From positions 1-14,316 of the forward strand of contig CAZIPN010000039.1 of assembly GCA_964541225.1 (NCBI GenBank): a stretch of DNA of 14,316 nucleotides, given 5' to 3'. Position numbers and translations under genes: made by a program. Shown in pieces: positions 1 to 8,479 of the stretch (its first letter is position 1; the number at the start of each line of letters is the position of its first letter). The DNA is from CAZIPN01 sp964541225 (GTDB taxonomy: Bacteria > Actinomycetota > Coriobacteriia > Anaerosomatales > JAAXUF01). Under the pieces are notes generated by a model, which was not told the origin of the DNA, ran no database searches, and saw only the letters and a list, made by a program, of their open reading frames with translations.

Positions 1-2
1 TG

Positions 3-1040
3 TCGCTTGTCGATATGTTCTTCAACTCCTGGGGTGGCGACATGGCCGTCGACCTTGGGACTGCGAATACGTTGGTTTCTGTGCGTGGTCGAGGAATCGT
101 TCTCATCGAGCCGTCGGTTGTGGCGGTCGAGAAGGATTCCAAGCGAGTACTCGCAGTGGGTATCGATGCGAAGCGAATGCTCGGCCGTACTCCGGGGAGC
201 ATTGTTGCTATCCGTCCGCTCAAGGACGGCGTAATCGCCGACTTCGAAGTCACGGAAGCCATGCTTCGCTACTTCATTAACAAGACGCGCGTGAAACGGT
301 TTCCGTGGCAGCCAAAGCCGCGGGTTGTGGTGTGCGTTCCCTCGGGAGTCACTGAGGTCGAGAAGCGAGCGGTGTTTGAGGCCACTATTTCGGCAGGCGC
401 GCGACAGGCGTTTCTGATCGAGGAGCCGATGGCTGCCGCGATCGGCTCCGGTCTGCCGATCCAGGAACCAACGGGCTCGATGGTCGTCGACATTGGTGGC
501 GGTACGACGGAAGTGGCAGTGATCTCGCTGGGCGGGATTGTCGTGGCGCAATCCATCCGTATCGCCGGCGATGAGTTTGATGACGCGATCATCAGTCACG
601 TCAAGCGTGTGTACAACGTACTGATCGGCGAGCGAACCGCCGAGGAGATCAAGTTCGAGATCGGCAGTGCGTGGCCGCTGATGGAGGAAATCGACGTTGA
701 GGTGCGAGGCCGCGATTTGCTCACCGGTCTACCACGAACGATCACGATGGAATCAGAGGAGATCAGAGAGGCCGTTGAAGAGCCGACTGGCGCTATTGTC
801 GCGGCGGTGAAGGGCACGCTTGAGCAGACACCGCCGGAGCTTGCAAGTGACCTCATGGAGTACGGCATCGTGCTCACCGGAGGCGGCGCTTTGCTCAAGG
901 GCCTCGACGAAAGGCTTCGACATGAGACAGGGATGCCTGTTCACGTCTCAGACTCGGCTTTGACCAACGTGGTTGATGGGTCTGCGCAGGCACTCGAAGA
1001 GATCGACGCGTTGAAGAAGGTGCTCCAGGGCGGCCGATAG
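3..1040 (+). CDS. mreB: Rod shape-determining actin homologue MreB (5' end at or just outside window)
   Basis: MreB is a cytoplasmic actin-like ATPase that forms membrane-associated filaments and directs the elongation machinery. The reading frame is open from base 3. An ATG at 15 gives 341 aa, close to the family's usual 335-350, but no stop or ribosome binding site is visible upstream, so the true start may lie a few codons outside the window. Numbered from that ATG, the actin-fold nucleotide motifs are present: phosphate-1 DLGTANT at 13-19, phosphate-2 DIGGGTTEV at 159-167 and the adenosine motif GIVLTGGGALL at 284-294. LIEEPMAAAIG (134-143) and GERTAEEIKFEIGSA (205-219) are also typical. 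Slightly odd is VVDGSAQALEE near 319-329, where most MreBs have a V-x-x-G-T/S-G stretch. It is followed by mreC after 15 bases. Identity is secure; only the start is uncertain. Confidence 0.96.
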   Translation, partial: SLVDMFFNSWGGDMAVDLGTANTLVSVRGRGIVLIEPSVVAVEKDSKRVLAVGIDAKRMLGRTPGSIVAIRPLKDGVIADFEVTEAMLRYFINKTRVKRFPWQPKPRVVVCVPSGVTEVEKRAVFEATISAGARQAFLIEEPMAAAIGSGLPIQEPTGSMVVDIGGGTTEVAVISLGGIVVAQSIRIAGDEFDDAIISHVKRVYNVLIGERTAEEIKFEIGSAWPLMEEIDVEVRGRDLLTGLPRTITMESEEIREAVEEPTGAIVAAVKGTLEQTPPELASDLMEYGIVLTGGGALLKGLDERLRHETGMPVHVSDSALTNVVDGSAQALEEIDALKKVLQGGR

Positions 1041-1055
1041 GCTGGCCGACGCCCG

Positions 1056-1958
1056 GTGGCGATGAGACTTCCGCAACCCGAAAAGTCAACTTCTCAGCCC
1101 GGAATTCTGGTGGTGCTCATAGTGTTGTCTCTTGTGTTGACGACACTGTGGTATCGCGAGGGCGATCACGGGCCAGTGCACCGTCTTCGTGACGGGGTGC
1201 AGGCTGTGGCTGCGCCTGTAGGGATGGTCGGTGAGTTCGTCACGCGCCCCGTTCGAGGCGTGTTCTCCTGGGTTGCCGATCTCGGCGTCTCACGCAGCCA
1301 GTTTGTTGCACTCCAACAGCAAAATGAGAAGCTGCGAAACACAGTAGCCGCGCTTGAAGAAGCGCGCTTGGAGAACGCGAGGCTGCAGTCACTCGTGAAC
1401 TTCGCCCAAGCGGCCAAGCTCAAGGCACTCGGGGCGCACGTTATCGGGCGTCCGACGCAATACGACCGCGTGATCACGGTCGACCGTGGAACCGCCGATG
1501 GCGTTCACGAGGGGATGCCCGTTGTTGGCGCGCTCGGTCCCATCCCACAGCGTGCGACGGAGGCGAGCGCTTCTGGCGGCTTGATTGGGCAGACGATCGA
1601 CGTAACCGCGCACTCGGCGAAAGTGCGTCTGATTAGCGATCAGGGGTCCGGAGTGGCCTCGATGATCCAGTCGAATCGCGGCTATGGGATCGTGCACGGT
1701 GCGATCGACGGAAGCCTTTCTATGGATTTCGTGAGTCACGAAACCACGGTCAAGGCTGGAGATGTTGTGATCACGTCGGGCATGGGCGGGGTCTATCCGA
1801 AGGGGCTGCTGGTCGGCGAGGTCACACACGTGACCAATCTGCCGTCGAGCCTGTACCAGGACATTGTGCTCACGCCATCGGCGAATCTGAGCGGCAGCGA
1901 AGAAGTGCTCATTTTGGTGGGCGCATCCTCGAGTACTGAGACGGGGAATGGCGAATGA
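1056..1958 (+). CDS. mreC: Rod shape-determining protein MreC
   Basis: MreC is a bitopic membrane protein that couples MreB to the PBP2/RodA wall synthase and activates PBP2. The 300-residue product has a short cytoplasmic N-terminus, one membrane segment at about residues 16-33 and a coiled coil at about 80-115 (LQQQNEKLRNTVAALEEARL). The beta-rich extracellular domain contains the family landmarks DVVITSGMGG (236-245) and YPKGLLVGEV (247-256). The start is GTG at 1056 or ATG at 1062, two codons later; no strong ribosome binding site decides between them. The N-terminal beta-barrel carries about 15 residues (159-173, GALGPIPQRATEASASG region) that I do not recognise from typical MreCs, just before GLIGQ. 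The stop overlaps the mreD start in ATGA, which suggests translational coupling. Confidence 0.95.
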   Translation: MAMRLPQPEKSTSQPGILVVLIVLSLVLTTLWYREGDHGPVHRLRDGVQAVAAPVGMVGEFVTRPVRGVFSWVADLGVSRSQFVALQQQNEKLRNTVAALEEARLENARLQSLVNFAQAAKLKALGAHVIGRPTQYDRVITVDRGTADGVHEGMPVVGALGPIPQRATEASASGGLIGQTIDVTAHSAKVRLISDQGSGVASMIQSNRGYGIVHGAIDGSLSMDFVSHETTVKAGDVVITSGMGGVYPKGLLVGEVTHVTNLPSSLYQDIVLTPSANLSGSEEVLILVGASSSTETGNGE

Positions 1959-2470
1959 TGAACCGAGTGCTCCCCACGGCTGCCGCGATCTTGGCTGCGG
2001 CACTTCTGCAGGTTGGGCTTGCGCCCTACATTGCGATCGCAGGGGTAGTGCCTGATGTGTTGCTTCTGGTCGTTGTCACTCTCGCACTCGTTGAGGGACC
2101 GGTGGCGGGCGCGTCTGCGGGCTTCGCTGCGGGATTGATCTTCGACCTCCTGGGCTCAGGACCGGTCGGTCCGATGGTGTTGGTGCTCACGGTGATCGGC
2201 TACATGGCCGGCCTGCTGCACGAGAACATGTTTGCCGAGGGGTGGCTGCTCCCACTCACCGTGCTTGCGATCGCATCACTGGCATCGGCGTTGGCCTACG
2301 GTCTGTTCTTGGACCTGCTCGGCGCCGGAGGACCGCTGGTGCTGACGTTTTTCACGAAGATGTTTCCAGAGGCGCTCTATGACACGGCGCTTGCTCTGCT
2401 CGTCTATCCGTGGCTGGCGCGTTTCTTGCGCCAAGACCGCCCCATGACGACGTTTCGGCGGTTGGCGTAA
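1955..2470 (+). CDS. mreD: Rod shape-determining membrane protein MreD
   Basis: MreD is a small polytopic membrane protein of the elongasome, acting with MreC. The 171-residue product is almost entirely hydrophobic, with about five likely membrane helices. It shows the family pattern PDVLLLVVV (33-41) followed by a Gly/Ala-rich helix ending GLIFDLLG and then GYMAGLL. Two consecutive ATG codons (1955 and 1958) could start it. The first overlaps the mreC stop by four bases and has ACGGGGA (1941-1947) at a good distance of seven bases. The C-terminus is short and basic. A gap of 50 bases separates it from mrdA. Confidence 0.93.
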   Translation: MMNRVLPTAAAILAAALLQVGLAPYIAIAGVVPDVLLLVVVTLALVEGPVAGASAGFAAGLIFDLLGSGPVGPMVLVLTVIGYMAGLLHENMFAEGWLLPLTVLAIASLASALAYGLFLDLLGAGGPLVLTFFTKMFPEALYDTALALLVYPWLARFLRQDRPMTTFRRLA

Positions 2471-2507
2471 GACGCCTCCGGTCGTGTTGTCGCGGTCGCA
2501 CATCCGA

Positions 2508-2514
2508 AGAAGGA
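2508..2514 (+). promoter_or_regulatory. Ribosome binding site for mrdA (TTG start)
   Basis: AGAAGGA lies with six bases between it and the TTG at 2521. It is the best match to anti-16S sequence in the 50-base mreD-mrdA gap and supports the non-ATG start. The rest of the gap shows no convincing promoter or hairpin. Confidence 0.7.
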
Positions 2515-2520
2515 CTGTGA

Positions 2521-4407
2521 TTGCCTAGCTTCCAGCAACAGCTCAAAGGTCGATATGCGACGTTCGGCATTGTGATGCTGTGCGTGTTGGGCGTGTTGTT
2601 GGCCAAACTGTGGTCGATGCAGGTTCTTCACGGTGAGGACTACGCCAAAGCGGCCGTCGCCAACAGGGTCAGCTCCTACACGGTGTCGGCTCCGCGTGGG
2701 CGGATTCTTGATCGCAAGGGGCGCCTGCTTGTTGCGAACAAGTCCACCATGGCGGTCTACGTCGACCCGGCGTTCTCATACGTGACGAGCTCTGGTAAGC
2801 GCGTCAAGAACTCAGGTCTGTTCGAACGGCTCGCAACGGTCCTCGGCATGCCTGAAACCGATGTCGAGAAGAAGGCGTTCAGTGTCAAGGAGCAGGCGCT
2901 TGCTCCACGGATGGTTGCTATATCGGCGTCCGAGCAAGCCGTCGCCTACATTTCCGAGCACCCCGATCTGTTCAAGGGCGTCGACGTGCGGCCCGAGCCT
3001 ATCCGGCGCTATCCGAAAGGCACGCTTGCAGCGCATGTGCTGGGCTACACAGGCGAGGTGTCCGAGGACCAGATCGCGGCATCCGGGCCCAACGGCTACA
3101 AGTACGGTGACATTGTCGGCAAGGCAGGTGCCGAGGAGGAATTCGAGAAGGTCCTGCAGGGCGATCGTGGTGAGCGCGTTGTTGAGATCGATGCGCAGGG
3201 AAGACCTCAACGAGTACTGAGCAACACGGAGCCGACTCCCGGGCACGATGTCGTGCTGACGATCGACTCCAAAGTTCAGGCGGTGACGGAGCACGCGCTC
3301 GCGCAAGCGCTCGACGATGCGCACAAAGCGAAGTTCTCGAATGCACATGCCGGGGCGGCCGTGGCCATCGACGTGCATACCGGTGATGTCATTGCGATGG
3401 CAAGCGTGCCGGCATATGACCCGAGCATGTTTCTGAACGGAATGACGGACAAACAGTGGGCGTCGCTTACGGCAACTGCATCCAACGACCCACTTACGAA
3501 TCGGGCGATTTCGGGCCTGTATCCGTCGGCCTCAACGTTTAAGGCAATGACGGGGCTGGGGGCACTTCAGAACCATCTGATCACCCCGAACACCACCGTG
3601 GATTGCGTGGGTCGCTGGACTGAGATGGGCAAGCCGTGGGCGAAATGGTGCTGGAATCATGCAGGTCACGGGATCGAGGACTTTCACACTGCCGTGCGGG
3701 ACTCATGCGACAGCTACTTCTATCACGTGGGCTATCTCTTCTACAAAGATGGAGGGGAGAAGCTGCAGAAGTACGCGCGTAGGTTCGGCTTTGGAGAACA
3801 TTCTGGCCTCGATCTTCCTGGCGAGCTGAGTGGCCGAGTGCCTGATGCGGCTTGGAAACTCAGCTACTTTCAGAACTACCCTGAGCTGCAGAAATGGCAG
3901 CCTGGCGACGAGGTTAACCTTGCGATCGGACAAGGCGACCTGCTGGTGACGCCGCTCCAGCTTGCCGACGCGTACGCGGGAATCGCTAACGGCGGCAAGG
4001 TCATGACGCCGCATATCATGGAGCGCGTGCTCGCTCCGGATGGCAAGACCGTGCTCTCATACAAGCCGAAGGTGGCTTTCGACAGCAAGACATCGGCAAG
4101 CAATCTGGCGACTATGAAGAGCGCGCTTGTGGCCGTGACGCAACAAGGCGGCACCGGCTATGGGGCGTTCGCGGGTTTTCCGGTGAAGGTCGCGGGAAAG
4201 ACCGGCACGGCGCAGGTGGCGGGCAAGGACGACTACGCGTGGTTCGTCGGCTTCGCCCCTGCCGACAAACCCAAGTACGCCGTGGCGGTCCTCGTCGAGC
4301 AGGGTGGGCACGGCGGGTCGATCGCGGGACCGGCCGCTCGGCAGATATTCGGTGCGTTGCTCGGCGAGAAGATCACACACGTCAGCGCAACAGACACATC
4401 GAGGTGA
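2521..4407 (+). CDS. mrdA: Penicillin-binding protein 2 (class B PBP of the elongasome, D,D-transpeptidase)
   Basis: PBP2 cross-links peptidoglycan during side-wall growth and works in a complex with RodA. The 628-residue product has an N-terminal membrane anchor (about 13-32), a PBP dimerisation region opening with APRGRILDRKGR (57-68), and a C-terminal transpeptidase domain. The three catalytic motifs are intact: SxxK as STFK with nucleophile S338, the SxN-equivalent as SCD at 395-397 (the SxD form usual in PBP2), and KTG at 560-562. The start is TTG at 2521, placed seven bases after AGAAGGA (2508-2514). The C-terminus lies only four bases before the RodA start. Its position in mreBCD-x-rodA supports PBP2 over the divisome enzyme FtsI; I do not see PASTA domains. 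Confidence 0.95.
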   Translation: MPSFQQQLKGRYATFGIVMLCVLGVLLAKLWSMQVLHGEDYAKAAVANRVSSYTVSAPRGRILDRKGRLLVANKSTMAVYVDPAFSYVTSSGKRVKNSGLFERLATVLGMPETDVEKKAFSVKEQALAPRMVAISASEQAVAYISEHPDLFKGVDVRPEPIRRYPKGTLAAHVLGYTGEVSEDQIAASGPNGYKYGDIVGKAGAEEEFEKVLQGDRGERVVEIDAQGRPQRVLSNTEPTPGHDVVLTIDSKVQAVTEHALAQALDDAHKAKFSNAHAGAAVAIDVHTGDVIAMASVPAYDPSMFLNGMTDKQWASLTATASNDPLTNRAISGLYPSASTFKAMTGLGALQNHLITPNTTVDCVGRWTEMGKPWAKWCWNHAGHGIEDFHTAVRDSCDSYFYHVGYLFYKDGGEKLQKYARRFGFGEHSGLDLPGELSGRVPDAAWKLSYFQNYPELQKWQPGDEVNLAIGQGDLLVTPLQLADAYAGIANGGKVMTPHIMERVLAPDGKTVLSYKPKVAFDSKTSASNLATMKSALVAVTQQGGTGYGAFAGFPVKVAGKTGTAQVAGKDDYAWFVGFAPADKPKYAVAVLVEQGGHGGSIAGPAARQIFGALLGEKITHVSATDTSR

Positions 4408-4408
4408 T
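4401..4408 (+). promoter_or_regulatory. Ribosome binding site deciding the rodA start
   Basis: GAGGTGAT overlaps the mrdA stop codon and precedes ATG 4412 by three bases (about seven from the GAGG core). It favours this ATG over the in-frame upstream codons that lie within mrdA. Confidence 0.75.
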
Positions 4409-4411
4409 GTC

Positions 4412-5647
4412 ATGAATGAAAGACGACGCCTCTGGTTCGTGAACTGGCCGCTCGTGGCGGTCGGAGCCGCGCTGCTTGTCATGGGGTGCCTGATGGTTCA
4501 GTCCGCCACCTCGGGGATGAAGGGCGGCTCCGGGCTGTACGCGCGCCAGCTCCTTGGCATCGCGATCGGGATGGTGCCGCTTGTGGTGGCGTGGGGATTT
4601 GACTACCGCAAGCTCGAAGGGTGGGTTGGCCCGCTCGTCGTGCTGGACGCACTCCTGATCATCTCGCCGAGACTTCCGGGCATCGGAGCGCGAGTTAACG
4701 GCGCGGCCTCGTGGCTCGCCGTCGGAGGTTTCCGGCTCTTCCAGCCCTCCGAGCCCGCGAAGTTGGTGACGATCGTGGCTATCGCCGCCATCATCGCGTC
4801 ATACAAGGGGGTGATCGACAAACCCCGCGATGTCGCGCGCATACTCAGCATTATTGCGATTCCGCTGGTGCTGATTCTGGCTCAGCCGGACTTGGGCACC
4901 GGCATGGTGTTTCTGGCGATCTCGGCAGGCATGCTTCTGATCGGCGGACTCAGCCCGAGGTGGTTCATCATCTTGGGGCTGAGCGGCGCGCTACTCGTGG
5001 TCACCGTCTTCGGCCTGAATGAGGTGCTCAACAAGACGCTGCAGCGTGGCCCGTACAATCCTGCGTATGTGGCGGCGGTCAAGGCCGCGAAGGGGGACAC
5101 GTCGGCAAGCACCGTCCAATCCATCGCGGATACGAGCGTGCTCGTGAAGCAGTACCAGATGAACCGGCTGCTTGTGTTTGTGGATGCCAGCCGAGATCCC
5201 AAAGGTGCCGGCTACAACCTCGAGCAATCCAAGATCGCGATTGGCTCCGGGCAGCTCACGGGAGCCGGCCTGCGATCGGGAACGCAGAGCAACCTGCGAT
5301 TTCTGCCCGAGCAGCACACCGACTTCATCTTCTCGGTCACAGGCGAGGAACTCGGCTTTCTCGGCGGCGTGCTGCTTCTCGGGCTGTACTTGGTGCTGCT
5401 CGTGGTTTCACTTGAGATATCCGCGCAATCCCGCGATCTGTTCGGTTCACTGATCGTCGCAGGTATCATGTCGATGTGGACGTTTCAGATTCTTGAGAAC
5501 ATGGGCATGACGATGGGGCTCATGCCCATCACGGGCATTCCGCTTCCGTTCATGAGTTTCGGTTCGTCATTCATGGTCACCAACCTGATGGCGATGGGCA
5601 TGGTTCTGTCAGTCTGGACTCGCCGACGTGGTGTGCCCGGGTACTAG
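4412..5647 (+). CDS. rodA: RodA, SEDS-family peptidoglycan glycosyltransferase
   Basis: RodA polymerises lipid II into glycan strands in the cytoplasmic membrane, in complex with PBP2. The product is 411 aa with about ten membrane helices. SEDS landmarks are QPSEPAKL (111-118), QPDLGTG (158-164), FLPEQHTDFIFSV (297-309), GEELGF (311-316), and the C-terminal block NMGM to FGSS (363-386). D304 in QHTDF corresponds to the essential Asp of E. coli RodA (D262). The reading frame is open much further upstream, inside mrdA, but the start at ATG 4412 follows GAGGTGAT (4401-4408) and gives the normal N-terminus. Between the helix ending near 202 and YQMNRLL (248-254) there is a loop of about 45 residues, longer than in E. 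coli RodA (370 aa); see findings. The mrdA stop is four bases upstream of the start, so the partner enzymes are coupled. Confidence 0.96.
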   Translation: MNERRRLWFVNWPLVAVGAALLVMGCLMVQSATSGMKGGSGLYARQLLGIAIGMVPLVVAWGFDYRKLEGWVGPLVVLDALLIISPRLPGIGARVNGAASWLAVGGFRLFQPSEPAKLVTIVAIAAIIASYKGVIDKPRDVARILSIIAIPLVLILAQPDLGTGMVFLAISAGMLLIGGLSPRWFIILGLSGALLVVTVFGLNEVLNKTLQRGPYNPAYVAAVKAAKGDTSASTVQSIADTSVLVKQYQMNRLLVFVDASRDPKGAGYNLEQSKIAIGSGQLTGAGLRSGTQSNLRFLPEQHTDFIFSVTGEELGFLGGVLLLGLYLVLLVVSLEISAQSRDLFGSLIVAGIMSMWTFQILENMGMTMGLMPITGIPLPFMSFGSSFMVTNLMAMGMVLSVWTRRRGVPGY

Positions 5648-5666
5648 CTCGCCGAGGGGACTATCG

Positions 5667-6608
5667 ATGAAGCTGCCGATCGACGTACGCGACATCATCA
5701 ACTCCGGCAACAAGCTGCGCGAAGACCGCGAGCGCGAGGTGCGCATCGCGGTGTTTGTCGATGTCGAGGCTTCTGACGCGCTCGTCGAGGCTGTCCGCGA
5801 GGCGCTGCAGCCTCAGACCGGCGGCGCGATGCTGCACATCGAGGCGTGCGCGCCTGGCGAGACGCTGCTGATCGATCCAGCCGTCGATGCGGTTGTCGCC
5901 TTGGCTGGTCCGGGGACGGCGCTCGAGCGCTCGCTTGTGGCTGCGCGCGAGAAGTTCGTGCCCACGGCGGCGCTGGCTCTCAGCGATCACGCGGCTGATG
6001 TCGCGCATCGTCTCGGTCAGCCGCTGCTGGACACCATCGTCGCCGAGGAACCTGCCGAAGTCGTACATGGGCTGGGCGCGTGGCTTGCCGATCGCATCGC
6101 TGGCAAGCGCCTGGCGCTCGCGCACAACTTCGCGTTCATGCGCCGGGCCGTCGCCGAGGAATCAGTGAAGGCTACGGCATTCCAGAACGGCATCATCGGT
6201 TTCGTGGCGGTGATCCCCGGTGCCGACATGCCGCTCATGACCGCGAACCAGGCCAAGATGATCTTGCAGATCGCGGCTGCCTACGGACAGCCCCTGGGCG
6301 CTGAGCGCATCAAGGAACTCGCCGTCATTGTCGGCGGGGGATTCACCCTGCGAGCTCTCGCGCGCCAGCTTCTCGACCTGATCCCAGGCTTCGGGTGGGC
6401 CGTGAAAGCCGGGATCGGCTACTCCGGTACGCTCGCGATGGGCTACGCCGCGCTCGAGTACTTCGAGGAAGGCGGCGACTTCGCTGGCGTGGCGCATCGC
6501 GTCAAGGACGCTCGCGACAAAGCGGTCAAGGGCGCCCGCGAGCGTTTCGGTCGCGGACTGCCTGCCGAGGAATCCCTGCCGGCTCACGCGGGAACCGACG
6601 CGCAGTGA
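5667..6608 (+). CDS. DUF697-family protein with a degenerate GTPase-like N-terminal half, function unknown
   Basis: The product is 313 aa. Residues about 165-268 match my memory of the DUF697 domain (as at the end of YcjF and of some Era-like GTPases): a conserved opening, IPGADMPLMTANQAKMI (183-199), GGGFTLRALARQLLDLIPG (223-241) and small hydrophobic helices that probably touch the membrane. Residues about 24-150 look like an alternating alpha/beta domain with strands VRIAVFVDV (25-33), DAVVALAG (74-81) and VPTAALAL (98-105), the rhythm of a small GTPase. No GxxxxGKS P-loop and no NKxD are present. A charged C-terminal helix and tail follow (271-313). The start ATG follows GAGGGGA (5654-5660) by six bases, and the stop overlaps the next gene in GTGA. 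Cotranscription with rodA suggests a membrane or envelope role, but that is inference. DUF697 assignment fairly sure; function not known. Confidence 0.75.
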   Translation: MKLPIDVRDIINSGNKLREDREREVRIAVFVDVEASDALVEAVREALQPQTGGAMLHIEACAPGETLLIDPAVDAVVALAGPGTALERSLVAAREKFVPTAALALSDHAADVAHRLGQPLLDTIVAEEPAEVVHGLGAWLADRIAGKRLALAHNFAFMRRAVAEESVKATAFQNGIIGFVAVIPGADMPLMTANQAKMILQIAAAYGQPLGAERIKELAVIVGGGFTLRALARQLLDLIPGFGWAVKAGIGYSGTLAMGYAALEYFEEGGDFAGVAHRVKDARDKAVKGARERFGRGLPAEESLPAHAGTDAQ

Positions 6609-8479
6609 CGCGGACCGATCTGTGGCCCGAGATCGAGCCTCTGCTCGGCCGGGTCGCGCGGCCGAGCCGCTACATCGACGGCGAGTGGGGTGCTCGGCAT
6701 GACACGGACGCGGCGTATCGAGCGTGCCTGGTCTACCCCGACACCTACGAGATTGGCCAGGCGAACAGCGCGCTGGCCATTCTCTACCACGTCCTCAACA
6801 CCCTAGAGGGAGTGGCTGCCGAGCGTGCGTATGTGCCGTGGCTCGACATGGCTGCCGAGATGCGCGCACACGACGTACCGCTGTTCGCCCTTGAGTCCTG
6901 CTCGGCGGTTCGTGAGTTCGACCTCGTAGGGATCACGATTCCGTACGAACTCACCTACACCAACATCCTCGAAGCGCTCGATCTGGCCGGCATCGCGCTT
7001 CGTTGCGCAGAGCGTCGCGAGGACGATCCGATCGTTTTGGGTGGCGGGCCGAGTGCGTACAATCCCGAGCCGGTTGCCCCGTTCTTCGACGCGATCCTCA
7101 TCGGCGAGGCCGAGGAGGCCATCGGTGAGATCGTGGCGGTGCATCGCGCGGCCAAGAGCGCGGGGCTCTCTCGAGCCGAGACGCTCGACGCGCTCGGCAA
7201 GGTGCGCGGCGTCTACGTGCCCTCGCTCTACGAGGCTGCGCATTCGGAGGACGGCGCGTATCTCGGCACTCGACCAGTTGCCGGTTCGCGTGCGCTGCCA
7301 GTAGTCGAGAAGCGCGTGGTCGCGGACTTTGACGCAGCTCCCGCGCCGATGTGTGGCGTCGTCCCGTACATGGACGTCGTTCACGACCGCCTGGCGCTGG
7401 AGGTGCTGCGCGGCTGCACACGTGGATGCCGTTTCTGTCAGGCCGGTATGGTCTATCGGCCGGTGCGCGAGAGAAACGCCGACGCGATCGTGCGCGACGT
7501 GGTTGCTGGGCTGGCATGCACTGGATACGACGAGGTGAGCCTGACGTCGCTCTCGACGACCGATCACAGTCAGCTGGCCGACGTGCTGCGGCGACTCCAG
7601 CGCAGACTTGCTGGGACCGGCGTCTCGATTTCGCTGCCGAGCCTGCGTGTTGATGCGTTCGGCGTGCAGATGGCTCAGCTTGTCTCGGCAGGCGGGAAGA
7701 AGAGCGGGCTGACGCTTGCGCCGGAAGCTGGCACGCAGCGCATGCGCGATGTGATCAACAAGAACGTCACCCAAGACGACCTGCTCGATACCGTCCGGCG
7801 CGCATTCGAATCTGGCTGGCGACGGGTCAAGCTCTACTTCATGATCGGCTTGCCGACCGAGACCGACGACGACGTGCGTGGCATCGGTGAGCTTGTCGGC
7901 ATGGTGCTTCGCGTGGCGCGAGAGGCTGCTCCCGCTCAGCAGCGCGGCGCGGTGCGGGTGGCGGTGAGCGTCTCGACATTCGTCCCCAAGGCGCTGACGC
8001 CATTCCAGTGGGAACCGCAGATCGACTTCGATGAGATCCGCCGCCGACAGGCGATCCTGCGTGAGTGTATGCCGAGGAAGGGTGTCGAGCTGCACTGGCA
8101 CGACGCCGAGACTAGCTTCGTCGAAGGCGTCGTGGCGCGAGGGGGGCGGGAGGTGGCCGACGCGATCGAGGCCGCATGGCGATCGGGCGCGGTCTTTGAC
8201 GCGTGGAGCGAGCAATTCGAGCTTCAACGCTGGCGCGAGGCCTTCGAGGCGGCTGGCATCGACGCGCAAGCTATCGCGAGCACGCCACGCAACCCGGGCG
8301 ATGCGCTGCCGTGGGGGCATATCTCGGCGGGAGTGACCTCCTCCTACCTCGTACGAGAGCGTGATCGCGCAATGAACGCCCAGCGAACGGCCGACTGCAG
8401 CTTCGAGGGGTGCACCGGCTGTGATGCGTGCACCGAGCTTGACGCCGCGGTGATGTTGGCGGGTGAATCGCGTGGCTGA
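6605..8479 (+). CDS. TIGR03960-type radical SAM protein (B12-binding-like N-terminus)
   Basis: Radical SAM enzymes reductively cleave S-adenosylmethionine at a [4Fe-4S] cluster to start radical chemistry; this subfamily's substrate is unknown to me. The product is 624 aa. Residues about 1-230 form the N-terminal alpha/beta region opening with LWPEIEPLLGRVARPSRYI and YPDTYEIGQ, then VLGGGPSAYNPEP, which resembles a cobalamin-binding fold. The radical SAM domain follows with the cluster motif CTRGCRFCQAG (C271, C275, C278), then SLPSLRVD and APEAGTQRMR. The far C-terminus holds a second Cys cluster (C-x4-C-x2-C-x2-C in DCSFEGCTGCDAC) that could bind metal. The start is GTG at 6605, overlapping the previous stop in GTGA; an upstream in-frame extension was rejected because this start gives the family N-terminus. 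The gene overlaps the DUF2344 gene, and the two are fused in some bacteria. Confidence 0.88.
   Translation: MTRTDLWPEIEPLLGRVARPSRYIDGEWGARHDTDAAYRACLVYPDTYEIGQANSALAILYHVLNTLEGVAAERAYVPWLDMAAEMRAHDVPLFALESCSAVREFDLVGITIPYELTYTNILEALDLAGIALRCAERREDDPIVLGGGPSAYNPEPVAPFFDAILIGEAEEAIGEIVAVHRAAKSAGLSRAETLDALGKVRGVYVPSLYEAAHSEDGAYLGTRPVAGSRALPVVEKRVVADFDAAPAPMCGVVPYMDVVHDRLALEVLRGCTRGCRFCQAGMVYRPVRERNADAIVRDVVAGLACTGYDEVSLTSLSTTDHSQLADVLRRLQRRLAGTGVSISLPSLRVDAFGVQMAQLVSAGGKKSGLTLAPEAGTQRMRDVINKNVTQDDLLDTVRRAFESGWRRVKLYFMIGLPTETDDDVRGIGELVGMVLRVAREAAPAQQRGAVRVAVSVSTFVPKALTPFQWEPQIDFDEIRRRQAILRECMPRKGVELHWHDAETSFVEGVVARGGREVADAIEAAWRSGAVFDAWSEQFELQRWREAFEAAGIDAQAIASTPRNPGDALPWGHISAGVTSSYLVRERDRAMNAQRTADCSFEGCTGCDACTELDAAVMLAGESRG

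Noticed and set aside
4304..4411. Longer N-terminus for RodA
   Set aside because: The extra residues are an Arg/Ser-rich read-through of mrdA; ATG 4412 has a good ribosome site and the usual RodA start.
6395..6604. Longer N-terminus for the radical SAM protein
   Set aside because: The extra 70 codons lie in the DUF697 gene in another frame, and the family N-terminus begins at GTG 6605.
6803..8320. 505-codon open frame on the minus strand opposite the radical SAM gene
   Set aside because: It is the mirror of a GC-rich gene; its translation is Arg/His/Leu-rich with no recognisable motif, while the + strand carries clear radical SAM motifs.
8463..8479. Frameshift splitting a TIGR03960-DUF2344 fusion gene
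   Set aside because: Both proteins have complete family ends and plausible start and stop signals; separate overlapping genes are a known arrangement.
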